NCBI GenBank assembly: GCA_963855995.1
Contig: OY979717.1
Location: 47,644,044-47,708,043 of the forward strand
Length of the DNA stretch: 64,000 nt
Source: Muricea muricata
Lineage: Eukaryota > Cnidaria > Anthozoa > Malacalcyonacea > Plexauridae
Direction of reading: 5' to 3'
The notes under the pieces were generated by a model. It made no database searches. It was not told where the DNA came from and was given only the letters and a program-made list of their open reading frames with translations. The position numbers and the translations under genes were made by a program. The first letter of the stretch is position 1. The number at the start of each line of letters is the position of its first letter. Shown here piece after piece: positions 45,400 to 55,997 of the stretch.

Positions 45400-46155
45400 C
45401 TTGTGTTACGATCGGGCTCTCTTTCTCCAATATTTAATCTCCTGCAGCTAATTTCTACCGATGAGATTTGGGCAATTCCCTTGAATTACTAATACTGGCA
45501 CGCGCAGTACCATTTCTTGCTCAACAGACACTTTTACCTGACCAATAACATTCACTTGCTCCCCCTGTATCTTTGCGGAGTCTTAAATTCGTTTCGTTTT
45601 GTTTAGCTTCAGCGCGGGTGTTTCTTTTTCAATGGTTTGTGTTATATAATTATTTCATATTATTTCTTAATTATTCTTGATAAGGATTGACGCATGCGTA
45701 CACGGGCGAAGTCGGACATGTGCGGAACAAGACTTGTCAGTTCAAGGTTGTTGAGTTTTTATAGTTGAATTAAATCGTGCATTTCACCAGTTAAATGTAT
45801 TGTTGAAGATATAACAGTTTGTACGTGTCTTCGCCGATTACACTCATCGTTGCACCCATATCTACTTCCATCTTTACCCTTTCCTCGTTTAATAAGACCT
45901 CACCAAGATATGGTTCAGCCTTTTGTTCCCCCAAGCTGTACAGTGTATATAGTTATTCTCGACTTTTTGTTCTACTTCTTCCTCTTCTTCTCTGTGTAAG
46001 TAATTGTGGGCTATCTGTGAATCCTTCTTTATCTCCTTTTGGTCTGCTTCGACACGGCCTCGCTCTGTGCTTTTTCTTGTGACACACAAACATCTCGGCA
46101 TCTTTAATTGTATTTTTTTGGGATTATATCTACCTCCACATCTTCCACAGTCCAT
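45400..46155 (-). pseudogene. Second Gypsy relic: zinc knuckle and protease
   Basis: CGRCGGRYNPKK is the first zinc-knuckle half. MEVDMGATMSVIGEDTYKL is the protease site with Met in place of the usual Thr or Ser. VPVLVIQGNCPNLIGRN is followed by TAG where Trp is expected. The RT between this and 45,054 is missing. Confidence 0.75.
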
Positions 46156-46429
46156 GGTTCCTGTTGATCTCTTTGTGCTTCATCTCCTACCTTCGATGGC
46201 GTAGCCAGGGTCATAGCAGCATGCTCCCACGGAAAATCTAGAATACCTCAAATGCGATTTTCCGTGTGAAATTTTACTTTTACTGATTTCGCCATCGCAG
46301 TAATCGACTCTTTTCGTTTCTCTTATGAAGCTTTTTCCCCTGAAGAAACTGGCTTAAAGTCTTAAAACTCATCTTAGTTACATGCATATGTATTGTTTGA
46401 TGAGTAAAGTTAAGACGTCTGAAACATAT

Positions 46430-47060
46430 GGTATATATTGTCATATTAAATTCATTCTTCTCGGAGATATATCCACAAAATCTTGAACAAGCTTTTCCGT
46501 GTGGAGCCCTTCCATTATGTCAGATTCTATTGACATAAACATAAGACTTTGTAGCCCCGTTCTTGGTTCATCGTTGATATCAACCGAAATTTTATAATCT
46601 TGAGCTTCGAAAATGCCCTTTCTGCACTGCATGACGTGAGGGGCAGCTTTAGAGCAATTTTCATCAATTGTATGGTATTACCATAACACTATGGTTCTTC
46701 ATTCAATACAGTGAACAGGTCAACAAAGGTGGCTCTTTGTTTGTCGGAGCATCGATTTCCAGGTCTTTTTTACATGCCACAGAGATTTTTTCATGCTTCT
46801 GGATCTCCCAATCGAGACTCTTGAATTGTTTTTTTGCTGACATTTGTACCGCAGTCTTGGGATTGGCATCAATTTGACGAGGAAGTTTATGCGGAGTGCG
46901 GACGATGTAGTTCTGCAGTTTCTGGTAGATAGCATCTCTTCAAACTGCTTTCCCAGAACGATTTAAATTTTGCCTCGCACCGAAGAATATTGATTGCTGC
47001 TAGTAGACCTGCGACTCTCTCGCAGTCAGATACAACGTCTACGTCTTCTGATTGCAATTT
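46430..47060 (-). pseudogene. hAT transposase relic (ZMYM1/KIAA1586-like), C-terminal part
   Basis: Minus-strand DVSDKLQSEDVDVVSDCERV, then a middle part in other frames, then LPLTSCSAERAFSKLKIIK and SLMFMSIESDIMEGL. The last is the hAT C-terminal dimerisation domain (S-AER-FS pattern). Stops and frameshifts throughout. Confidence 0.7.
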
Positions 47061-47067
47061 ATCAGAA

Positions 47068-47155
47068 ACATCTTTATATTATTATTATATTATATTAAAT
47101 TTGCCACAGTTTACAAATGATCTACAGATACACTTAAAATACATGTACTATAATC
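47068..47155 (-). repeat. Non-LTR retrotransposon 3' tail, inverted copy
   Basis: On the minus strand TAGTACATGTATTTTAAGTG, ending GTGGCAAATTTAATATAAT, matches 117-200. Confidence 0.7.
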
Positions 47156-47480
47156 TAAGTAACCCATGCATGCATTTTCCGTTGTGCTCTCAAGCATTTT
47201 TTTGCCTTAATTCAGTTCCAAACGTTTATTCCACGACACCAGTGGAGGTACTTTTAGAATTATTATTGCTTACCAGGAATCCATCATTGCTAGTTTTGAA
47301 GATATATGGCAAAGCAAATTTTCTCAAAATGTTGATAGACGTTGATCATGATAATTTACGAACAGTTCTCCTTCAAACGGATCAGAGGATCTCACTGAGG
47401 TGAGAGCTCTGCGAGTTTGCTCAATGTATTAAGAAGTCAAGCTTTTATAAAGCCTTAAGATTTAAAGACAACGTGAAATT

Positions 47481-48290
47481 ATGACTACAGCCAAGCTGCG
47501 GAAGGAAAATCAACAATTAAAACTCGACATTGCAGAATTGCAAAAGAAATTGGAGAAGGTCACTAATGAAATTTCGCAAAGAAGTGACATGATCGATCAA
47601 AATGGTCTACACGCTCGAAAGCCTTCTTTGTCACCTGGAAAAGAAAAGGGTGTGGAGTACATTTCTGACCAATATGACGAGCTCGTATCCTTTAAGAATA
47701 ATACTTTGAAGGTTCTTAAAGACATGAAGTCTCAGTTGGGAAATATAGAATCGAAATGTGATAAAATCAGCAACGCTGTCGATCAAATGGAAGAGTACAG
47801 CTATCAGTTTAACATAAAGATAGTCGGAATGCCACAACATAATGTCTCAGAATCGGCCAAGGTTACGTCAAAATTATGTCTGGATTTATTTAAAGCCATT
47901 GGAGTTGAGGATGTATCGCTACAAGATATAGATATTGCCCACCGCATTCCAGCAAGACGACAAACTGATCGTCCAAGTGCAATTATCTGTAAATTTGTTC
48001 GGCGCCTTGCTAAACAAAAAGTAATGGCCGCACGATCGAGAGTTCGTAACGTGCAGGCTAGCCAATTTGGTTTTTCCCACGATATGGATGTTGGGCATCT
48101 TAATATCTATGATCACCTTACCCCACGATTGCAACAGCTCTTGTTTGAAGCAAAGAAGTTTCAAGTAACCAACCAGTTTAAGTTTTGTTGGGTTAAGAAG
48201 AATATGGTATGTCTTCGTAAATCTGAAGGGGACAGCGTTATTAGAGTTAACAATTTGCTAGATCTTTTATCGCTTCAACGAACAGTATGA
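47481..48290 (+). CDS. LINE ORF1 protein
   Basis: 269 codons, intact. The N-terminus is a charged coiled coil (KLRKENQQLKLDIAELQKKL). The middle has a second helical repeat, and the C-terminal half is the RRM-like nucleic-acid-binding fold seen in LINE ORF1 proteins (NIKIVGMPQ, DIAHRIPAR, AIICKFVRRLAKQKVMAA). Such proteins coat the LINE RNA and aid target-primed reverse transcription. The intact frame contrasts with the damaged ORF2 that follows. Start chosen at the first ATG of the frame; nothing upstream is coding. Confidence 0.8.
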   Translation: MTTAKLRKENQQLKLDIAELQKKLEKVTNEISQRSDMIDQNGLHARKPSLSPGKEKGVEYISDQYDELVSFKNNTLKVLKDMKSQLGNIESKCDKISNAVDQMEEYSYQFNIKIVGMPQHNVSESAKVTSKLCLDLFKAIGVEDVSLQDIDIAHRIPARRQTDRPSAIICKFVRRLAKQKVMAARSRVRNVQASQFGFSHDMDVGHLNIYDHLTPRLQQLLFEAKKFQVTNQFKFCWVKKNMVCLRKSEGDSVIRVNNLLDLLSLQRTV

Positions 48291-48319
48291 CTTTAATTTA
48301 CATAAGATAAGTATTTCTT

Positions 48320-49915
48320 TTGTTGTGCTTTCGGTTATGTTTAATGGCTTATAATAACTCATTCGTTGAATCAGTTTTCCCATTTAATCATTTAGATGAT
48401 ATATCGTTTAGTGCGGCTTTATATGAAATGTCCCACGGGCCAATAATCTTTGATTTTGACCGTTTAGATACTTTAGTGTTTAACCCTGTCGAACATCTAT
48501 CCTCAGCTCATTCTCTTTCAAGTAATTTAGACCCTGATTTGAACTTTTATGCAACTTCTCCTTATACCTGTAATTATATGGTTGAAAATGAAATCAATAA
48601 GCTAGCCACAGCTAAGCGCGGGGTAATTCTGACTTCTCTTTGTTGCACCTTAACTGCCGTAGTTTGCTTGGCCATTTTTATGATTTCAAAGCATTGATTG
48701 CAAATTTGCATGAATCATTTTGTGCCATTGGAATTTCCGAAACCTGGCTTAATGATCAAACGTTTGACCTCGTTAACCTTCTTGGCTATTGTTTCATTTC
48801 CAATCATCGCTCAGGCAAAACCGGAGGTGGAGTTGGTCTTTACTTGCAAGATTATTTTCAATATAAATTACTTCAAGATTGTACCATATCTAACCCTGAC
48901 GTAATTGAGTCTGTTTGTTGAAATTTCTAACCCACATGGAAAAAATATCATTGTGGGTACTGTTTATCGGCCACCTAACCAAAATCTTGATTCTTTTATG
49001 TATGAATTTAATAAAATTCTTTCAACGATTTCTAAAGATAATAAACAGTGTTATTTCATGGGTGACTTTAACCTTGCGCAGGAATTTGTGGATTCCTCGT
49101 TTTCTCATATGTTTCTTCCTCTTATTACACGACCGACGCGCATAACTTCACATACTGCTACTTTAATTGACAACATATTTACAAATTCATTTACAAATTT
49201 ACAAAACATTCAGCGCGGAATCATTCTCAATGAAATTTCTGATCATTTACCCGTTTTTGCATTTTGTAATAATGTGTCTGTTCCTTGTAAAAAAAACGAT
49301 AAAAGCTTATAAGCGACATTTTGGAGAAGAAAATCTTATTAATTTCCATACTAGTTTGTCACAGGTGGACTGGCCAAATGTTGTGGTAGAACAGGACTAG
49401 CACAAATATTCAATTTAATGCTTTTGCATCAGAATATAACACACATTTTGAAGAGTGTTTTCCTCTTAAAAAAATTAAACTAAATCGTTCAAATAAGTCA
49501 ATGACCCCTTGGATTTCAAGAGGTTTATTAGTTTCCATTAAGAAGAAGAATGGACTCTACAAAAAATTAATTAAAAAACAACTCCCGCTTGTGAATTACA
49601 ATACAAAGCCTATAAAAACAAATTAAATCATTTAATTAGAATTACTAAGCGTTCTTACTATGAAAACAAATTTGACCAAGCGAAAGACAACTTAAAGGAA
49701 ACCTGGAGGTTAATTAATGAAGTCATTAATAAAAATAAGAAAATACATTCTCCGCTATCCTCTTTCAAATCAGGCGACAGAATAATTTCTGACCCTTTAG
49801 AAATTGCGAACGGACTTTGCAAATACTTTACAAATATTGGACCAAATCTTGCAAGAAAAATCCCGACAGTAAATGTTTTCTTTCAAAATTTTCTTGGACC
49901 TCATGTCAAAGAAAC
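48320..49915 (+). pseudogene. LINE ORF2, endonuclease and RT N-terminal part
   Basis: APE-type endonuclease motifs: LLHLNCRSLLGHFYDFKALI, IGISETWLND, IVGTVYRPPNQN, CYFMGDFN, TLIDNIFTNS and SDHLPVF. Frame breaks occur near 48,640, 48,905 and 49,310, and several stops follow in 49,380-49,900. The GDFN motif runs into a shortened segment before FVDSSFSHMF, a likely small deletion. Confidence 0.8.
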
Positions 49916-49921
49916 AATATT
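49916..49921 (+). repeat. Target-site duplication of the giant palindrome, left
   Basis: AATATT, identical to 56,507-56,512. It is itself palindromic. Confidence 0.85.
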
Positions 49922-50424
49922 AGTAGATTACCCCCCCCCCCCATCCAGCGGAAATTTCCCGCCAAATGACGTCAGCAGTTATTTTTCCGCGAAATGTCAT
50001 AAGGGTACTGTTGAATGACGTCACCGCGCGTGGTCAGCACGTGAACAGTTTATTATTGTCATGGCGCATGAACAACACGTGGACAACACACGCACATGGG
50101 ATTGATGTTGTGATCAGCACGTGAACAGTACAAATTTGGTCTCGAGGGTGATCCCAGGCACGGCATGTGTATCAGAAAAGAGAGAAATGCAGTATAGGTT
50201 TAAAAAGTATTTATTTCAACTTTTAAGTTTTACAAACTAGTGATTATATTTCAATTGATATAAACATATGAGATAATCTATGAGATTTTTAAAAGTAAAA
50301 GTTTTTTCGATACTAGTGGATAGAATATGTAAAGTTAAGTATGATAGTTTAAAAGTTTGTTCAAAAATGTTCCGACATTTTGTTGGTGGTTCTTCGTACT
50401 TGAGGATTTTAAATGCTTCCACGA

Positions 50425-50646
50425 TTAGGATCCAGATATGTTCTTTCCCGATATGCGATTTTGCTTCTTCGCAACAGTTCCACCAACTACATAATTCCCC
50501 CGTGACAGCGTGTTTTCGTTCAATTTCTTTAATTTTTTTTTTGCGATCAATTCTACAGTGATCGCAGCAGTCAGTTCCTTTGGAGTAAATTGTTCTTCGA
50601 GGTTAAAAATGTTATCAGAATACATCTGCTTAAAGAAATGTGCCAT
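50425..50646 (-). CDS. Small unknown protein, left arm
   Basis: ATG at 50,646 gives a 73-codon frame starting MAHFFKQMYSDNIFNLEEQF with a Lys-rich middle (TAAITVELIAKKKLKKLNE). A second frame directly downstream (50,422-50,237, EEPPTKCRNIFEQTFKLSYL) may belong to the same gene through an intron or a frameshift, because a decayed duplicate nearby has related pieces of both. No family recognised. Confidence 0.4.
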   Translation of the reverse strand: MAHFFKQMYSDNIFNLEEQFTPKELTAAITVELIAKKKLKKLNENTLSRGNYVVGGTVAKKQNRISGKNISGS

Positions 50647-51089
50647 TGTAGCTAGTGTCCGTACGGCTTGGAGAGCAAGTGTATTATGATAGAGTATCTT
50701 GCAATACATGTATGGGGTCAGTAAAGCGTTGCGCGTAGGAGTGAAAGTTAGGTATTTTTAGAGCGTATGTTCGCTATGCTGCTGTTTAGACATTGTCTTG
50801 CAGGGTGCCGGATATTGTAAGAGCGAACGTACGCTATTGTACAAGCGCAGTAGGTACACTATGCTAATGCTTAGATGCCTTGCTCAATGATGTTGCTAAT
50901 TTCTTACTATTTACATTGGCAAAAATTAACACACAGATTAACGATTGGAAAATTTATTTCTTAAAAGTATAAAATATACAGTATAATACAAATTGAGCAT
51001 AGCGCATGTAAATGAAGAATTAAATGCAATATAGGTTTAAAAAATATATATTTCTTTGGAGCATTACAAGAAGCTACATAGAGGGAATT

Positions 51090-51310
51090 AGTGTTTATAT
51101 TTTAGTTTATAAATACATAAAAAGATAATCGATTACATGTTTAAAAGTGTTCGTTTTTTCGATATTCGAGGAAAGCGTATGTGGGCTTAGAGTATGTAGT
51201 ACAATCCGTTGTATTTTTCTTTCAATCAACTCAACAGTTATCGCTGCTGTCAATTCGTCTCGTGTAAACTGTTCGAAATGTCATCAGAATATATCTGCTT
51301 ACAAAGATGT
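51090..51310 (-). pseudogene. Decayed duplicate of the small ORF, left arm
   Basis: Minus-strand MAHLCKQIYSDDI, then in another frame FEQFTRDELTAAITVELIER and SNIEKTNTFKHVIDYLFMYL. The last matches the follow-on frame of the 50.2-50.6 kb ORF. The duplicate has lost the middle part and frame. Confidence 0.6.
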
Positions 51311-51664
51311 GCCATTTCAGATAGATAGTTTAAGCAAGAGCTGTTTAGTCCGTACGGCTTGGGGAGCAAGTGTATTGTGATAGAGTATATTGCAATACAT
51401 GTATTGAGTCAATAGTGTGAAGTATTTTTAGAGCGAACGTTTGGCTTGCAAGTGTGTTTAGGTGTTGTTCTACAGGTGCTTGACATTGGAAGAGCATACG
51501 TACGGCTTGCAAATGTGTTCAGATATTGTTGAAGCGCAGTAGGTACGCTGTGCTGATATGTTTTGGCAACCCATATGAAATCATTCAACCATACCGTGTG
51601 TTGATTTTAGTATGTTCAACAATATCTAACATTAGGTTAACAAATGACTTCCCTAACGGTTTCT

Positions 51665-51960
51665 ACAATCTTTCCGAAGGACGCCGGGACTTCATTGCGG
51701 GACTCTTTTTAGGTGTCCCGCTTCAAGGGGCTCTCTCATGGGACACGCGGGACACTCTACGGGACTCCTTTTGAGCGTCCCGATGCGCTTTAGATGCACT
51801 GGAAATTCTGGAAGGCGTTGCTAAAGCATTTACTTTTATAATTACGGGACGTCGGGACTTTATTGCGGGACTCTTTATAGGTGTCTCGCTCAACGGGACT
51901 CTTTTAAGGGACTCCTGGACTCTCTTACGGAACACTTTTTAGGCGTCCCGATGTCCCGTT
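51665..51960. repeat. GGGAC-type repeat units downstream of the zinc-finger gene, left arm
   Basis: Two units (about 51,680-51,785 and 51,845-51,960) each run GGGACTT..ATTGCGGGACTCTTT..AGGTGTC..GGGACTC and end GCGTCCCGATG. Confidence 0.75.
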
Positions 51961-52114
51961 TTAAGCAATCGATTACCTGAATTTAATGCGACACTTTTTT
52001 AGCGTCCATTACTAAGGGACTGGTGCAGGGGGTATTAATTAAACTCAAGCATTGATCAAACCATTTATCTGTTTCAATTGTTTTATTTGAACATATGTAC
52101 TATTAACGATAATG

Positions 52115-52891
52115 TCAATGTAATTCATTTCTCGATTCATAAGATATGCAAGCGTTGTCTTGATCATCATCCTCTTCGTCAGGGAAGTGCTGTCTGTCTT
52201 CTAACATACGTTCCAAGAGAAATTTTCTCCTCCTAACAGCTGCGGCCAGGGCTTCGTCGGGATCAAACTCATCTTCGTCAACGAATGCATCTTTGGTTTT
52301 CATTATTTTTCTATGCACAGGATCTCTTTTCATTTCAGACATCCATTGCAGGCGAACTAAGTAGATATTTCCCAACTCCTTTCGAAGTTCTGGTAAAATT
52401 TCTGAAAAGGCTTGCTTCTTTGCGTCAATTTCACTAAATCCATTATTTTCAAAACTTTGTACAAGTTCATTGTGCTTTGTACGAAGTTCCGCTGCAGCTT
52501 CGTGTATTAGTACTCCCCAGGGATCGGCCTCCTCGTCTGAGTCGTTCATCTCTTCGGGACTTTCGCCTTCGTTTGATGAACTGAAAATATCTCCATTGGA
52601 TTCTGTTGACGTTTCGTCGTCGGATTCACTTCGCATCCTTTTAGGGCTCGACACTTCTTCTTCAGACTCTTCATCATGTGATACTGTTAACATACCGTCA
52701 TTCCAGTCATCCCGCATTCTTTTTCGACTCGACATGTCTTCTGACAGATTTTGATCACCAAGTGGCTTGACCTTAGAGAGATAATATCGTCTCGTTTCCC
52801 CTGAGAGTTGATGAATATCTGATAGATGGTTCGATAACTTTACGAGATTCCTTTTTCCGCAAATGGGACAATCTTTACGCCTTCGCGGCAT
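52115..52891 (-). CDS. C2H2-type zinc-finger acidic protein, left-arm copy
   Basis: 258 codons, intact. A basic start (MPRRRKD) leads into one zinc finger, CX2CX10HX4H, at residues 8-27 (CPICGKRNLVKLSNHLSDIH). Residues about 50-125 are Ser/Glu/Asp-rich with two SSRKRMR/SSPKRMR basic clusters that could be nuclear signals. Residues about 130-215 are helical (AAAELRTKHNELVQSFENN, LRKELGNIYLVRLQWM) and the tail is acidic. It is transcribed outward, away from the loop; an AATAAA lies just beyond the stop (52,082-52,087, minus). A nuclear DNA-binding role is inference from the finger. It could be a regulator or accessory protein of the element. No enzyme motif is visible. Confidence 0.75.
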   Translation of the reverse strand: MPRRRKDCPICGKRNLVKLSNHLSDIHQLSGETRRYYLSKVKPLGDQNLSEDMSSRKRMRDDWNDGMLTVSHDEESEEEVSSPKRMRSESDDETSTESNGDIFSSSNEGESPEEMNDSDEEADPWGVLIHEAAAELRTKHNELVQSFENNGFSEIDAKKQAFSEILPELRKELGNIYLVRLQWMSEMKRDPVHRKIMKTKDAFVDEDEFDPDEALAAAVRRRKFLLERMLEDRQHFPDEEDDDQDNACISYESRNELH

Positions 52892-52934
52892 GCTACTACT
52901 AACTGCGTTTGAGGACTAGTCGTACCTTCTTAAA

Positions 52935-53035
52935 AAGTGTCTCGTAAGAGAGTCCCGGAGTCCCTTAAAAGAGTCCCGATGAGCGGGACACCTATAAAGA
53001 GTCCCGCAATAAAGTCCCGACGTCCCGTAAGAGTA
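52935..53035. repeat. GGGAC-type repeat unit upstream of the zinc-finger gene, left arm
   Basis: Same unit in the opposite orientation (AAAGAGTCCCGCAATAAAGT, CCCGACGTCCCG), starting about 45 bp before the ATG at 52,891. Confidence 0.75.
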
Positions 53036-53051
53036 ATTAGAGAGTTTACGA

Positions 53052-53370
53052 TTCACAATGCGACTTGCTCAACAACGCAATGTGAATTCCTAGCCTTAAA
53101 GAAAGCGCTTAGCATTTTGATATAATAATATTTCAATGCTACTTCAAATAATCTTAAGCACTGCAACGTTTGACCCTTAGAAATGCGATTGTTGCTGAAT
53201 TGTGGAGTTTAAATAAACGGCTCTGAAAATCACAATTGGCTTCCACGTTGCTCTAAGGACGCGATAATCCTTAGTTTAATGTCGAGTTGAGAACGACAAC
53301 GCCGTTGAGAATTCCTCTCGAACAAATTTGCTTGTTTTGGAACTGCGTCGTCGATCCGCCTCGTCGCAGC
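53052..53370. promoter_or_regulatory. Single-copy loop between the palindrome arms
   Basis: 319 bp not repeated in the arms, between the start regions of two divergent identical genes. It includes AT-rich stretches (GATATAATAATATTT near 53,118) and inverted words near its edges. A bidirectional promoter is inference from position. Confidence 0.45.
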
Positions 53371-53386
53371 TCGTAAACTCTCTAAT

Positions 53387-53487
53387 TACTCTTACGGGAC
53401 GTTGGGACTTTATTGCGGGACTCTTTATAGGTGTCCCGCTCATCGGGACTCTTTTAAGGGACTCCGGGACTCTCTTACGAGACACTT
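53387..53487. repeat. GGGAC-type repeat unit upstream of the zinc-finger gene, right arm
   Basis: Mirror of 52,935-53,035, ending about 45 bp before the ATG at 53,531. Confidence 0.75.
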
Positions 53488-53530
53488 TTTAAGAAGGTAC
53501 GACTAGTCCTCAAACGCAGTTAGTAGTAGC

Positions 53531-54307
53531 ATGCCGCGAAGGCGTAAAGATTGTCCCATTTGCGGAAAAAGGAATCTCGTAAAGTTATCGAACCATCTAT
53601 CAGATATTCATCAACTCTCAGGGGAAACGAGACGATATTATCTCTCTAAGGTCAAGCCACTTGGTGATCAAAATCTGTCAGAAGACATGTCGAGTCGAAA
53701 AAGAATGCGGGATGACTGGAATGACGGTATGTTAACAGTATCACATGATGAAGAGTCTGAAGAAGAAGTGTCGAGCCCTAAAAGGATGCGAAGTGAATCC
53801 GACGACGAAACGTCAACAGAATCCAATGGAGATATTTTCAGTTCATCAAACGAAGGCGAAAGTCCCGAAGAGATGAACGACTCAGACGAGGAGGCCGATC
53901 CCTGGGGAGTACTAATACACGAAGCTGCAGCGGAACTTCGTACAAAGCACAATGAACTTGTACAAAGTTTTGAAAATAATGGATTTAGTGAAATTGACGC
54001 AAAGAAGCAAGCCTTTTCAGAAATTTTACCAGAACTTCGAAAGGAGTTGGGAAATATCTACTTAGTTCGCCTGCAATGGATGTCTGAAATGAAAAGAGAT
54101 CCTGTGCATAGAAAAATAATGAAAACCAAAGATGCATTCGTTGACGAAGATGAGTTTGATCCCGACGAAGCCCTGGCCGCAGCTGTTAGGAGGAGAAAAT
54201 TTCTCTTGGAACGTATGTTAGAAGACAGACAGCACTTCCCTGACGAAGAGGATGATGATCAAGACAACGCTTGCATATCTTATGAATCGAGAAATGAATT
54301 ACATTGA
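53531..54307 (+). CDS. C2H2-type zinc-finger acidic protein, right-arm copy
   Basis: Identical in amino acids to the left-arm copy, transcribed to the right. Stop at 54,305-54,307; AATAAA at 54,335-54,340. The two ATGs face away from each other 639 bp apart across the loop, so a shared central promoter region is likely. Keeping both copies open and identical, while neighbouring mobile genes are broken, argues for recent insertion or for arm-to-arm correction. Confidence 0.75.
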   Translation: MPRRRKDCPICGKRNLVKLSNHLSDIHQLSGETRRYYLSKVKPLGDQNLSEDMSSRKRMRDDWNDGMLTVSHDEESEEEVSSPKRMRSESDDETSTESNGDIFSSSNEGESPEEMNDSDEEADPWGVLIHEAAAELRTKHNELVQSFENNGFSEIDAKKQAFSEILPELRKELGNIYLVRLQWMSEMKRDPVHRKIMKTKDAFVDEDEFDPDEALAAAVRRRKFLLERMLEDRQHFPDEEDDDQDNACISYESRNELH

Positions 54308-54461
54308 CATTATCGTTAATAGTACATATGTTCAAATAAAACAATTGAAACAGATAAATGGTTTGATCAATGCTTGAGTTTAATTAATACCCCCTGCACC
54401 AGTCCCTTAGTAATGGACGCTAAAAAAGTGTCGCATTAAATTCAGGTAATCGATTGCTTAA

Positions 54462-54757
54462 AACGGGACATCGGGACGCCTAAAAAGTGTTCCGTAAGAG
54501 AGTCCAGGAGTCCCTTAAAAGAGTCCCGTTGAGCGAGACACCTATAAAGAGTCCCGCAATAAAGTCCCGACGTCCCGTAATTATAAAAGTAAATGCTTTA
54601 GCAACGCCTTCCAGAATTTCCAGTGCATCTAAAGCGCATCGGGACGCTCAAAAGGAGTCCCGTAGAGTGTCCCGCGTGTCCCATGAGAGAGCCCCTTGAA
54701 GCGGGACACCTAAAAAGAGTCCCGCAATGAAGTCCCGGCGTCCTTCGGAAAGATTGT
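54462..54757. repeat. GGGAC-type repeat units downstream of the zinc-finger gene, right arm
   Basis: Mirror of 51,665-51,960. Confidence 0.75.
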
Positions 54758-55111
54758 AGAAACCGTTAGGGAAGTCATTTGTTAACCTAATGTTAGATAT
54801 TGTTGAACATACTAAAATCAACACACGGTATGGTTGAATGATTTCATATGGGTTGCCAAAACATATCAGCACAGCGTACCTACTGCGCTTCAACAATATC
54901 TGAACACATTTGCAAGCCGTACGTATGCTCTTCCAATGTCAAGCACCTGTAGAACAACACCTAAACACACTTGCAAGCCAAACGTTCGCTCTAAAAATAC
55001 TTCACACTATTGACTCAATACATGTATTGCAATATACTCTATCACAATACACTTGCTCCCCAAGCCGTACGGACTAAACAGCTCTTGCTTAAACTATCTA
55101 TCTGAAATGGC

Positions 55112-55332
55112 ACATCTTTGTAAGCAGATATATTCTGATGACATTTCGAACAGTTTACACGAGACGAATTGACAGCAGCGATAACTGTTGAGTTGATTGA
55201 AAGAAAAATACAACGGATTGTACTACATACTCTAAGCCCACATACGCTTTCCTCGAATATCGAAAAAACGAACACTTTTAAACATGTAATCGATTATCTT
55301 TTTATGTATTTATAAACTAAAATATAAACACT
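55112..55332 (+). pseudogene. Decayed duplicate of the small ORF, right arm
   Basis: Mirror image of 51,090-51,310. Confidence 0.6.
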
Positions 55333-55775
55333 AATTCCCTCTATGTAGCTTCTTGTAATGCTCCAAAGAAATATATATTTTTTAAACCTATATTGCATTT
55401 AATTCTTCATTTACATGCGCTATGCTCAATTTGTATTATACTGTATATTTTATACTTTTAAGAAATAAATTTTCCAATCGTTAATCTGTGTGTTAATTTT
55501 TGCCAATGTAAATAGTAAGAAATTAGCAACATCATTGAGCAAGGCATCTAAGCATTAGCATAGTGTACCTACTGCGCTTGTACAATAGCGTACGTTCGCT
55601 CTTACAATATCCGGCACCCTGCAAGACAATGTCTAAACAGCAGCATAGCAAACGTACGCTCTAAAAATACCTAACTTTCACTCCTACGCGCAACGCTTTA
55701 CTGACCCCATACATGTATTGCAAGATACTCTATCATAATACACTTGCTCTCCAAGCCGTACGGACACTAGCTACA

Positions 55776-55997
55776 ATGGCACATTTCTTTAAGCAGATGT
55801 ATTCTGATAACATTTTTAACCTCGAAGAACAATTTACTCCAAAGGAACTGACTGCTGCGATCACTGTAGAATTGATCGCAAAAAAAAAATTAAAGAAATT
55901 GAACGAAAACACGCTGTCACGGGGGAATTATGTAGTTGGTGGAACTGTTGCGAAGAAGCAAAATCGCATATCGGGAAAGAACATATCTGGATCCTAA
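55776..55997 (+). CDS. Small unknown protein, right arm
   Basis: Mirror image of the left-arm frame, identical sequence. The follow-on frame is at 56,000-56,185 and an AATAAA at 56,207-56,212. Confidence 0.4.
   Translation: MAHFFKQMYSDNIFNLEEQFTPKELTAAITVELIAKKKLKKLNENTLSRGNYVVGGTVAKKQNRISGKNISGS

Larger units (their letters stand above)
47481..49915 (+). mobile_element. CR1-like LINE, 5' part (ORF1 and endonuclease)
   Basis: Carries ORF1, an endonuclease with frameshifts and the linker to RT, and is cut at 49,916-49,921 by the palindromic element. The RT continues at 56,507. Before insertion the sequence read ...GAAACAATATTTTTAAG..., restoring frame across the site (ETIFLRP). Confidence 0.85.

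Noticed and set aside
53668..53952. 94-codon frame antisense to the zinc-finger gene (mirrored at 52,470-52,754)
   Set aside because: It is the complement of the Ser/Glu-rich coding segment. The sense frame is longer, has a zinc finger and a polyadenylation signal.
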